Source: Bacteroidales bacterium (GTDB lineage: Bacteria > Bacteroidota > Bacteroidia > Bacteroidales > B39-G9). From it: DNA of 11,632 nucleotides. Positions 1 through 6,058 of the stretch are shown piece after piece (within the stretch, counting starts at the first letter, position 1; the number at the start of each line of letters is the position of its first letter). Where the stretch lies: the NCBI GenBank assembly GCA_023145555.1, contig JAGLDO010000104.1:1-11632 (forward strand), in the 5' to 3' direction. Below the pieces are notes generated by a model that saw only the letters and a list, made by a program, of their open reading frames with translations, did no database searches and was not told the DNA's origin. Made by a program: the position numbers and the translations under genes.

Positions 1-74
1 AAGTTAACCGCTTAGCGGCTTTTTGGAGTGGATTCAATCTTGCTTTAATCATTTTAATTTTTATATTTGTATAA
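1..74 (+). CDS. C-terminal tail of a probable membrane protein (5' end outside window)
   Basis: One plus-strand frame is open from base 3 to a TAA at 72-74. It encodes 23 residues that end in a strongly hydrophobic run (LALIILIFIFV), as expected for a last transmembrane helix. The other two plus frames hit stops within the first 15 bases. The family cannot be named from so little. The best promoter of the region (40-69) overlaps the end of this frame. That is tolerable for a gene end, but it leaves open that the frame is chance. Confidence 0.4.
   Translation, partial: VNRLAAFWSGFNLALIILIFIFV
40..69 (+). promoter_or_regulatory. Bacteroidota-type promoter for the YccF-family gene
   Basis: TATATTTG at 62-69 fits the phylum's -7 consensus TAnnTTTG exactly. 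A TTG at 40-42 lies 19 bases upstream, the expected spacing for the -33 element. Transcription would start near 73-76 and give a leader of about 105 bases before the ATG at 182. Confidence 0.6.
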
Positions 75-181
75 TAAGCTTGACAAAAAATACTTATAGC
101 ATAAATAAACAGCAAAAAAAATGTGAAGACCGGAAAGCAACAAAAAATTGAACAAAAAATAGTTTTACAATAAAAAAAAGC

Positions 182-637
182 ATGAAAACTTTAGGAAACA
201 TTTTATGGCATGTGCCATTTTTAGGATTTTTATCTGCATTAGCAACATTTCTATTAGGCGGATTATTAGTAATAACAATAATTGGAGCTCCAATTGGATT
301 GGGACTTATTCAGTTATCGAAATTTTTACTAACGCCATTTTCAAAAGCAATGGTTAGCAAAAATGAATTAGGCAAAGAACAAAACGCTTTATGGAAAACT
401 TTTGGAATATTTGTTCGCATAATTTATTTCCCTATTGGATTAATTTTGTCAGTAGTAACTTTATTCCAAATTGCAGGACTTTTCATTTCTATTTTAGGAA
501 TTCCTGTTGCTATAGTTTTAGCAAAATCATTAGGAACATATTTTAACCCTGTTAACAAAACTTGTGTTGCAAAAGCTGTCGCTGATGAAATAGCTATAAG
601 AAAAGCAAAAGGAGAAATAAAAAAAGATTTAGAATAA
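182..637 (+). CDS. YccF-family inner-membrane protein
   Basis: This is a 151-residue membrane protein of the YccF family, whose molecular function is not established. The family carries two copies of a short motif with a conserved G-x-P next to a membrane helix. Here they are residues 33-53 (IIGAPIG, ending LLTPF) and 104-124 (ILGIPVA, ending YFNPV). Hydrophobic segments span about 13-50 and 76-118, and the C-terminal 25 residues are charged and probably cytoplasmic. The length matches E. coli YccF (about 148 residues). The ATG at 182 gives the usual MKTLGNILW-like N-terminus. It is preceded by an A-rich stretch without a Shine-Dalgarno, normal for this phylum. It is alone on its transcript, with a promoter at 40-69 and a spacer of nearly 390 bases downstream. 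Confidence 0.85.
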   Translation: MKTLGNILWHVPFLGFLSALATFLLGGLLVITIIGAPIGLGLIQLSKFLLTPFSKAMVSKNELGKEQNALWKTFGIFVRIIYFPIGLILSVVTLFQIAGLFISILGIPVAIVLAKSLGTYFNPVNKTCVAKAVADEIAIRKAKGEIKKDLE

Positions 638-1022
638 GACTATACTCTGTTCTTTTTAACGTAGTGTTTATAGTCGATTTCTTTGCTTATGCAATAAAAA
701 TCGTTCTGTGGGCAGAAAAATTAAAGATGCAGAAATTACTCAAGCTTAACATTTTTTTTGAGCTGCAATCGGAATAAAAACCAACAATTTATTGGTGAAC
801 TCACACAAAATACATAAATTTACACTAGCAATAAAAAAATGTATCAAAAATAGACCATTTTTTGCTACACCCTTGTTATAACAAAAAACCAATTCTAACT
901 ACAGCTTTAAAATAAATGTCGCTTTTTTAACGACAAAAATTTTATTACTATAGTGGATATAAACCGAATTGACCGGTTATAAAATTGTTGGCAAACATAA
1001 AAAACAACAAAAAAAACTTTTT
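638..1022. other. Gene-free spacer with hairpins and an operator-like palindrome
   Basis: No convincing reading frame lies here. Directly after the YccF-family stop, GACTATA (638-644) can pair with TATAGTC (669-675). Next to it CGATTT (675-680) can pair with AAATCG (698-703), with an inner TTGC/GCAA. This is a possible weak terminator structure. A perfect 12-base palindrome TTGTTATAACAA lies at 873-884, 139 bases before the Gre start. AACCG/CGGTT (962-966 and 974-978), extended by three more pairs around a bulge, forms a small leader hairpin in front of gre. No clean TAnnTTTG element was found for the gre gene. Confidence 0.4.
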
Positions 1023-1529
1023 ATGAGTAGAGGATTTGTAAAAGAAGGCGACCAAGAGGAAATACCTTTGGTGCCACCAAGAGCACATTTGCCTAATGGA
1101 GTTGCAAATTATGTTACTCCAAATGGTTTTGAAGAGTTGAAAAAGGAACAAAATTCGTTGGTAGATGAACGACAAATATTAAAAGAACAATCTACCGAGA
1201 ACAATCGTGTTCAAATAAATTATATTACAGCCAAGTTGCGTTTACTCGAGGACCGAATAAACTCAGCTAAAATAGTCGATTTAGCAAATCAAACTCAAAA
1301 TGAGGTTCGCTTTGGAGCAACAATATCTCTATACAAAGAAGAAGAAAATTGCAAATTTCAATATCAAATAGTGGGTGTAGATGAAGCCAATGTTTCCCAA
1401 AACAAAGTTTCTTTTTTATCCCCTATTGCAAAAATTCTACGAAATAAAAAAACAGGTGATAAATTTACACTCCAAACACCTAAAGGCAACACAAATATGA
1501 AAATAGAAGCTATTGATTATCAACAATAA
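1023..1529 (+). CDS. GreA/GreB-family transcription elongation factor, short-coil type
   Basis: This 168-residue member of the Gre family acts in the secondary channel of RNA polymerase. Residues 1-29 form a polar N-terminal extension (starting MSRGFVKEGDQEE, then a PP-rich stretch). Residues 30-86 are the coiled-coil hairpin, and about 95-168 the C-terminal polymerase-binding domain, with the family motif FGATISLY and IVGVDEA...N.VSFLSPIAKIL. By eye the coiled coil is about 14 residues shorter than in E. coli GreA. It also lacks the D-x-x-E-N tip motif that supplies the acidic residues for transcript cleavage, so cleavage activity cannot be assumed. I place the start at the ATG of MSRGF. The frame can be extended upstream only to a TTG at 969, and that 18-residue lysine-rich addition is unlike the family. 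It is a single-gene unit. Confidence 0.85.
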   Translation: MSRGFVKEGDQEEIPLVPPRAHLPNGVANYVTPNGFEELKKEQNSLVDERQILKEQSTENNRVQINYITAKLRLLEDRINSAKIVDLANQTQNEVRFGATISLYKEEENCKFQYQIVGVDEANVSQNKVSFLSPIAKILRNKKTGDKFTLQTPKGNTNMKIEAIDYQQ

Positions 1530-1577
1530 AATGAAATATAAAGAAAATATTATAGAGAAGACAAGATTAAAAAAATT

Positions 1578-1606
1578 TAGCAATAAAGTAATTGCTATTT
1601 TACTTT
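1578..1606 (+). terminator. Possible weak terminator after gre, two alternative hairpins
   Basis: TAGCAAT (1578-1584) pairs perfectly with ATTGCTA (1591-1597). Alternatively AAAGTAA (1585-1591) pairs with TTACTTT (1600-1606), and the two folds exclude each other. Only a short T-rich stretch follows, so termination is uncertain. The rest of the 1530-1848 spacer holds no gene. It contains the promoter and leader hairpin listed next. Confidence 0.3.
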
Positions 1607-1737
1607 ACCTTACCATTCACAAAGACTAGCAACAATCCGGACTAACGCAGATATCTTGTCTGTAATTTTTTTACTGCTAACTAACACCTTTTCAAAAAAT
1701 CACAATCTCAATTTATATCTTTTTTATTTTTTTTTGC

Positions 1738-1745
1738 TAACTTTG
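1738..1745 (+). promoter_or_regulatory. -7 promoter element for the lipoprotein gene
   Basis: TAACTTTG fits TAnnTTTG. Transcription from it would start near 1750 and leave a leader of about 100 bases before the ATG at 1849, including the hairpin at 1772-1797. The upstream region is T-rich, so a -33 element cannot be picked with confidence. Confidence 0.45.
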
Positions 1746-1771
1746 GATTTGACTATTATATGTATAATGGA

Positions 1772-1797
1772 AATAAGACGCGATAGTGTGTCTTATT
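1772..1797 (+). promoter_or_regulatory. Leader hairpin upstream of the lipoprotein gene
   Basis: AATAAGAC (1772-1779) pairs perfectly with GTCTTATT (1790-1797). Two more inner pairs (one a G-T wobble) close a six-base loop. The hairpin lies between the predicted start of transcription and the start codon. No T-tract follows, so it is not a plain terminator. A role in RNA stability or control is inference. Confidence 0.4.
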
Positions 1798-1848
1798 AAG
1801 ATATTATGCATAAATTTTTTACTGGAAAATACTGAAAGTAATTTACAT

Positions 1849-2475
1849 ATGAAAAAAGCAATCCTTTATTCAATTATAGTTTTTATCGGTTTGTCAAGTT
1901 GTCAATATTATGATAGTAATAAACTCTCTGATATTTTAAAAGTTAAAGAAATTTTTACTGAAAGAGAAATAAATTCAATGAGTGAAATTCTGATTTACTT
2001 TGACAATTTTATAAATGAAGCGACTGGAATATCAGATATTGACTCAGCTTATCATAGATATTGTGAAAACTTGAGATATAATAATTCATATGAAGAATTT
2101 TGGAATAAGTTAAAAGTTAATAGAATCGAGAATGACCAGTTTATAAAAACATTAAAGAAAAATGATGTGTTTGAAGAATTTTGGAATGTTGAATTTGAAA
2201 CAGACCATGAAACTGGTGATACTGTTGGTTTTTACTTACTTCCGAATATAAATGGTAAGTACATTGAACTTTTAAATTATCTCTGTGGTGATTATCCAGA
2301 ATTAATTGAATATAAGGAATCTATTTTAGCTGCTGGGGCAATTCCTCCAACTATTGTTGGTGGCTTTCAAAATATACATTCAAAGTTAGACTTTAGCAAT
2401 GAGAAAGTAAGATTATTTGTAGCTTTACATTATATAACAATTAGAACATATTTAGATAAACCGGTTAAACCGTAA
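1849..2475 (+). CDS. Lipoprotein of unknown function
   Basis: This is a 208-residue predicted lipoprotein. The ATG at 1849 starts a typical type II signal peptide: MKK, a hydrophobic core (AILYSIIVFIG), then the lipobox LSSC with the lipidated cysteine at residue 18. The frame can be extended upstream to a GTG at 1786, but that would bury the signal peptide behind 21 extra residues and is rejected. The mature part is acidic and aromatic-rich, with two similar EEFWN segments (around residues 80 and 105), and has no further membrane segment. I do not recognise the family. It stands alone, with its own promoter and leader hairpin upstream. Its stop lies 14 bases from the end of the left group II intron remnant. 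Confidence 0.75.
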   Translation: MKKAILYSIIVFIGLSSCQYYDSNKLSDILKVKEIFTEREINSMSEILIYFDNFINEATGISDIDSAYHRYCENLRYNNSYEEFWNKLKVNRIENDQFIKTLKKNDVFEEFWNVEFETDHETGDTVGFYLLPNINGKYIELLNYLCGDYPELIEYKESILAAGAIPPTIVGGFQNIHSKLDFSNEKVRLFVALHYITIRTYLDKPVKP

Positions 2476-2537
2476 AAAATCAATGCATAATCAAGTAGGC
2501 GGCTGACGGTCAAATGACCGCCGGTGCACCTCTCACA

Positions 2538-2562
2538 GATTTGCTGAGCGATAGCCGAAGTA
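2538..2562. repeat. Short insertion inside the intron remnant, REP-like
   Basis: From memory of this intron class, the conserved CTCTCACA (end of the linker) should join directly to CCACCGTACG of domain V. Here about 25 bases intervene. They contain CTGAGCGATAGCCGAAG, which resembles a short dispersed motif (CTGAGCG-nAGTCGAAG) that I recall from Bacteroidota intergenic regions. The exact borders are uncertain. Confidence 0.4.
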
Positions 2563-2593
2563 CCACCGTACGTACGGGTCTCGTATACGGCAG
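2563..2593 (-). ncRNA. Group II intron domain V
   Basis: On the minus strand the sequence folds as a lower helix of 8 pairs (CTGCCGTA with TACGGTGG, two of them wobble), a 2-base bulge CG on the 3' side, an upper helix TACG/CGTA and a 5-base loop. This is the domain V architecture: two helices split by a two-base 3' bulge. The catalytic triad position reads TGC instead of AGC or CGC, which suggests decay. Confidence 0.65.
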
Positions 2594-2906
2594 TTCATTA
2601 GACAAAAGAAATTTTGAGCTGTACTTATCTTATTGACACTTGTCAGGTTTTTCTCGAATTATAACTTTACAAACTTTATGAACTTTTCATTGTCAGCTGT
2701 TTTGGAGTAATCTCATGATTTAAAACCAGTAATCGATTTTTGTTAGAAAGCAGACAAAAAAAACTTATCTTCGATAGATTATTAATTAAATACGTTAATT
2801 TTTAGACAGACTTCCGTTAGCTACCATTTTAGAAAAATTTTGTTTATATCTAAAATTTTGCTATAATAGACTACAATAGTATTAATTTAGAAAGGAAATA
2901 ATTTTT

Positions 2907-3347
2907 ATGTTTCAAACAAAAGTATTTAATATAACGGACAAACCAAATTTAAAAGAGAAAGACAAGCTAATTGATTTTTTATTCGACAACTTGCAAGAAT
3001 ATGGAGACCCGAAATCAGATATTGAAAAAGCAGTTGATTACGCATTGGAAGAAACACCTTCTTTTGGTGGATTTCTTTTGGTGTCATATTTAGAAAATGA
3101 AATTTCTGGTGTAGTCGTCGTTAATCAAACAGGAATGAAAGATTATATACCGGAAAACATCTTAGTTTATATCGCAACGCATAAAAATCACAGGGGTGAA
3201 GGAATTGGCAAATCATTAATGCAACAAACCATTGAATTGGCAAAAGGCAACATTGCATTACACGTTGAACCCGAAAACCCTGCGAGGTTTTTATATGAAA
3301 AAGTAGGTTTTAGCAGTAAGTATATTGAAATGCGGTTGAAAAAATAG
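2907..3347 (+). CDS. GNAT-family N-acetyltransferase
   Basis: This is a 146-residue single-domain acetyltransferase of the GNAT superfamily. Motif A is clear: a strand (ENILVYIA, 83-90) is followed by the acetyl-CoA pyrophosphate loop HRGEGIG (95-101) and helix KSLMQQTIELAKG. Motif B follows as NPARFLYEKVGF (124-135). The substrate cannot be read from the sequence. An AAAGGA at 2891-2896, ten bases before the ATG, is one of the few Shine-Dalgarno-like sites in the window. It is the first gene of a tight operon, with only 4 bases to the symporter start, so its substrate may be linked to what is imported or racemised. No clear TAnnTTTG promoter was found. The 5' region is an AT-rich stretch next to the intron remnant, with a hairpin ATTTTAGA/TCTAAAAT (2826-2833, 2849-2856). 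Confidence 0.85.
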   Translation: MFQTKVFNITDKPNLKEKDKLIDFLFDNLQEYGDPKSDIEKAVDYALEETPSFGGFLLVSYLENEISGVVVVNQTGMKDYIPENILVYIATHKNHRGEGIGKSLMQQTIELAKGNIALHVEPENPARFLYEKVGFSSKYIEMRLKK

Positions 3348-3351
3348 TAGT

Positions 3352-4776
3352 ATGCATATTCATTTTCTCGACATTTTGATATTTGCACTTTACATGCTTT
3401 CTATGCTTGGAGTGGGCATTTATTTTCTGAAACGTAATAAATCACAAGACGATTATTATGTGGGAAGTCGCGAAATGACATCTGTGCATATAGGATTGTC
3501 GGTAGTTGCAACTGATGTTGGTGGTGGTTTTTCAATAGGACTTGGTGGCTTAGGTTTTTTAATCGGTTTATCGGGTAGTTGGATGCTTTTTACAGGTATC
3601 ATTGGCGCCTGGATTAGTGCCGTAGTATTAATACCTAAAATTTATCCGTTAGCTAAAAAACACAACTTTTTAAGTTTTCCGGAAGTGCTCAACTATTATT
3701 ACAATGGCAAGGTAGCTGTTTTAGCAGGGATTATTTCATTGATAGGCTACATCGGATTTACAAGTTCTCAAATATTGGCTGGTGCAAAGTTAGCATCTGC
3801 TACTTTCCCTTCCGTAACCATTACAGACGCGGTATTAATAATGGGTTTAGTGGTTATAGGATATACTTCTTTGGGTGGAATGAAGGCTGTCATATACACT
3901 GATACTATCCAATGGATAATTCTTATGGTTGGTCTGATTTTAATAGGAATTCCACTGGGTTATTATAAAGTTGGTGGCTGGGAGGCGATAAATCATTCTT
4001 TGCCCAATCATTTTCTGAGCCTAAACAACATCAGTTTTGTTCAATTTTTTAATTGGCTAATTACCATTGTCCCCATTTGGTTTGTAGGCATGACATTGTA
4101 CCAGAGAATTTATGCTTCTAAAAATGAGAAAACAGCAAAACGGGCATGGTTTTTAGCAGGCTTATTTGAATGGCCCATCATGGCGTTTATGGGGGTAACA
4201 TTAGGCCTTTTGGGAAAAGTTGCTTTTGATCAGGGAATGTTTACTAACTTTGGTTATGCTCCAGGCAGCCCGATTGATGAAGAGATTGGGCTACCTTTGT
4301 TGTTGACACATATTTTTCCGGTTGGATTGATGGGGTTGCTCATGTCTTCCTATTTTTCGGCCATTATGTCAACAGCTGATAGTTGTCTAATGGCAGCATC
4401 AGGTAATTTTGTGACGGACATAACGGGGTTTACAAAAAGTCAAAACAAAAGCAGTATTAGATATTCACAAATTGCAACATTAGTTATAGGTATTCTGGCT
4501 ATCATTCTGGCTACCATGATGCAAAACGTTTTAAGCTTAATGTTATATTCCTATGCCTTTATGGTTTCGGGATTATTTGTACCCGTCTTGGGTGCTTTGT
4601 TTTTAAAAAATCCATCTCCAAAAGCTGCGCTATATTCTATGCTTTTGGGCGGAGGAACCACATTAATTCTAATTTTAACTAAACGTAACCTGCCTTTGGG
4701 GTTGGATGCAAATTTCTTTGGCATAAGCATTTCATTATTAACCTTTTTACTAATTCAATCAATATCAAAAAAATAA
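3352..4776 (+). CDS. Sodium:solute symporter (SSS family)
   Basis: This 474-residue inner-membrane transporter belongs to the sodium:solute symporter family (TC 2.A.21, the PutP/SglT group). About 12-13 hydrophobic segments can be counted. Family marks are DDYYVGSREM after the first helix (33-42), SVVATDVGGGFSIGLGG (50-66) at the start of the transport core, SFPEVLNYYYN (108-118), TSLGGMKAVIYTDTIQW in mid-protein, and STADSCLMAASGNFVTDI near the C-terminal third. The last is the usual STADS helix with sodium-site residues. The substrate is not evident. Its place between an acetyltransferase and an amino-acid racemase (4-base gaps on both sides) suggests an amino acid or derivative, which is inference from context only. 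By eye this gene is less AT-rich than its neighbours. Confidence 0.88.
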   Translation: MHIHFLDILIFALYMLSMLGVGIYFLKRNKSQDDYYVGSREMTSVHIGLSVVATDVGGGFSIGLGGLGFLIGLSGSWMLFTGIIGAWISAVVLIPKIYPLAKKHNFLSFPEVLNYYYNGKVAVLAGIISLIGYIGFTSSQILAGAKLASATFPSVTITDAVLIMGLVVIGYTSLGGMKAVIYTDTIQWIILMVGLILIGIPLGYYKVGGWEAINHSLPNHFLSLNNISFVQFFNWLITIVPIWFVGMTLYQRIYASKNEKTAKRAWFLAGLFEWPIMAFMGVTLGLLGKVAFDQGMFTNFGYAPGSPIDEEIGLPLLLTHIFPVGLMGLLMSSYFSAIMSTADSCLMAASGNFVTDITGFTKSQNKSSIRYSQIATLVIGILAIILATMMQNVLSLMLYSYAFMVSGLFVPVLGALFLKNPSPKAALYSMLLGGGTTLILILTKRNLPLGLDANFFGISISLLTFLLIQSISKK

Positions 4777-4780
4777 AATT

Positions 4781-5860
4781 ATGGCATTTATAACATTAGA
4801 TACAAAGAAATTAAAATCAAATTTTAACTATCTCAATATTCTTTTTAAAAAGAATGGTATTGAATGGTCTATCGTTTCAAAAATGTTGAGTGGTAATAAA
4901 ATATTCTTAACAGAACTGCTAAAATTTGACATTAAACAAATATGCGACTCTCGTGTGTCAAATTTAAAAGCAATTAAAGCGCTTAATCCTGATATAGAAA
5001 CAATTTATATCAAACCACCTGCAAAACGCTCAGTATCAGGTGTCGTTAAATACGCTGATATTAGTATGAATACGGAAATAGAAACAATTAAACTTTTATC
5101 GAAAGAAGCCAAAAAACAAAATAAAACGCACAAAATAATTATAATGATTGAGCTTGGTGAACTTAGAGAAGGGGTGTTAGGTGAAGACTTTATAGATTTC
5201 TACAAAAATGTTTTTAAATTAGAAAACATTAGTGTTGTGGGGATTGGCTCTAATTTAACCTGTTTGTATGGCGTCTTACCCAATCACGATAAATTAATTC
5301 AATTAAGTTTATACGAACAGTTAATTGAGGCGAAATTTAACAAACAAATCCCGTATGTTTCAGGAGGCTCTTCTGTAACTATTCCTTTAATTTTTCAAAA
5401 TCTTTTACCAAAAGGAATTAATCATTTCAGAGTAGGTGAGACATTATTTCTTGGAACAGATGTTTATAACAATACAAAATTTAAGAAAATGCAATCTGAT
5501 GTATTTCGGCTCTATTCTGAAATTATTGAACTAACAGAAAAACAGACGGTTCCAATTGGAGAAATGGGAACAAATGTTGAGGGTGAAAAATTTAAATTTG
5601 ATCAAGAAAATATCGGTGAAACTTCAAACAGGGCAATTATTGACTTAGGCCTTCTTGATGCTGAAACAGACCACCTTGAATTTGTGGATAAAAGTTTAAA
5701 ATTTGCCGGTGCAAGTTCAGATATGATAGTAGTTGACCTTGACGAAAACAAGAAAAAATACAAAGTTGGAGACCTTGTCGAGTTTAAATTAAATTATATG
5801 GGTTTACTTAGAATTATGAACTCAAAATATATAGAAAAAAAAATAAAAAACAGTAGATAA
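4781..5860 (+). CDS. Alanine/ornithine-type racemase, PLP fold type III
   Basis: This 359-residue protein resembles clostridial ornithine racemase (Orr) and related alanine racemase-like enzymes: an N-terminal TIM barrel with PLP and a C-terminal beta domain. The likely PLP lysine is K34 in SIVSKML. Segments that recall Orr are CDSRVSNLKAI, KYADISMNTEIETIK, MIELGELREGV, GIGSNLTC, VSGGSSVT, FRVGETLFLGT, VPIGEMGTN and, at the end, the ASSDMIVVDL...KVGDLVEFKLNY segment. It should interconvert L- and D-forms of an amino acid in the cytoplasm. Ornithine is the best guess from overall resemblance, and alanine or another substrate is possible. It is the last gene of the operon. The final A of its TAA coincides with the terminal base of the right intron remnant, so the insertion landed exactly at the end of the gene and may have altered the last few residues. 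Confidence 0.82.
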   Translation: MAFITLDTKKLKSNFNYLNILFKKNGIEWSIVSKMLSGNKIFLTELLKFDIKQICDSRVSNLKAIKALNPDIETIYIKPPAKRSVSGVVKYADISMNTEIETIKLLSKEAKKQNKTHKIIIMIELGELREGVLGEDFIDFYKNVFKLENISVVGIGSNLTCLYGVLPNHDKLIQLSLYEQLIEAKFNKQIPYVSGGSSVTIPLIFQNLLPKGINHFRVGETLFLGTDVYNNTKFKKMQSDVFRLYSEIIELTEKQTVPIGEMGTNVEGEKFKFDQENIGETSNRAIIDLGLLDAETDHLEFVDKSLKFAGASSDMIVVDLDENKKKYKVGDLVEFKLNYMGLLRIMNSKYIEKKIKNSR

Positions 5861-6020
5861 TCGAGTAGGCGGTATTTGCCGGTTCATCAGGCAAAAAATA
5901 ATTTGAGCTGTGTCTCTTTTCAATAATAACTAACTTTAAATTTAGAAAGCAAGCAAAAAAAAATAGATTTTTGATAAATTTTTAATTAAACACATTGATT
6001 TATAGGCAGACCGCCGATAA
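5860..6020 (-). mobile_element. Group II intron remnant, right copy (catalytic core deleted)
   Basis: On the minus strand it ends in CCTACTCGAT, the intact form of the terminus seen at 2490. It then skips straight to the sequence that lies upstream of domain V in the left copy: GTTCAT-CAGGCAAAA ... TTTGAGCTGT (5882-5911) matches 2593-2622 in about 25 of 30 positions. A second block (5940-6019) matches 2742-2820 with one indel. Domains V and VI and about 120 bases between the blocks are missing. It fills the spacer between the racemase and the isomerase-like gene. Confidence 0.65.
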
Positions 6021-6058
6021 TTGCATGCCTAAAAAACACAATAAAATTAGACATATCC

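Larger units (their letters stand above)
2490..2825 (-). mobile_element. Group II intron remnant, left copy (3' part only)
   Basis: Read on the minus strand, this 336-base spacer ends like a bacterial group II intron. Domain V is at 2563-2593. A domain VI-like hairpin follows, in which CGGTCA/TGACCG closes a TT loop. The terminus is CCTACTTGAT at about 2490. The part upstream of domain V (2594-2820) has no recognisable reverse transcriptase, and the 5' domains are absent, so it is a 5'-truncated and inactive copy. Two blocks (2593-2622 and 2742-2820) are clearly similar to the right copy at 5860-6020. The nearest gene on the left ends at 2475, and the GNAT operon begins at 2907. Confidence 0.7.

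Noticed and set aside
8..24. CCGC-TTA-GCGG hairpin followed by five T residues, like a terminator
   Set aside because: The stem has only four pairs and lies inside a frame that reads as a membrane-protein tail ending at 74. The terminator reading is less likely than chance within coding sequence.
969..1022. N-terminal extension of the Gre factor from a TTG start
   Set aside because: The added residues are lysine-rich and unlike the family, and the ATG at 1023 gives the usual MSRGF beginning.
2600..2820. Search for a reverse transcriptase tail upstream of domain V
   Set aside because: No minus-strand frame of useful length or maturase-like motif was found, so no coding remnant is claimed.
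2811..2825. CCGTTAGCTACC considered as an integron recombination (attC-like) site
   Set aside because: The core does not fit GTTRRRY, no paired inverse core was found, and no integrase gene is in the window.
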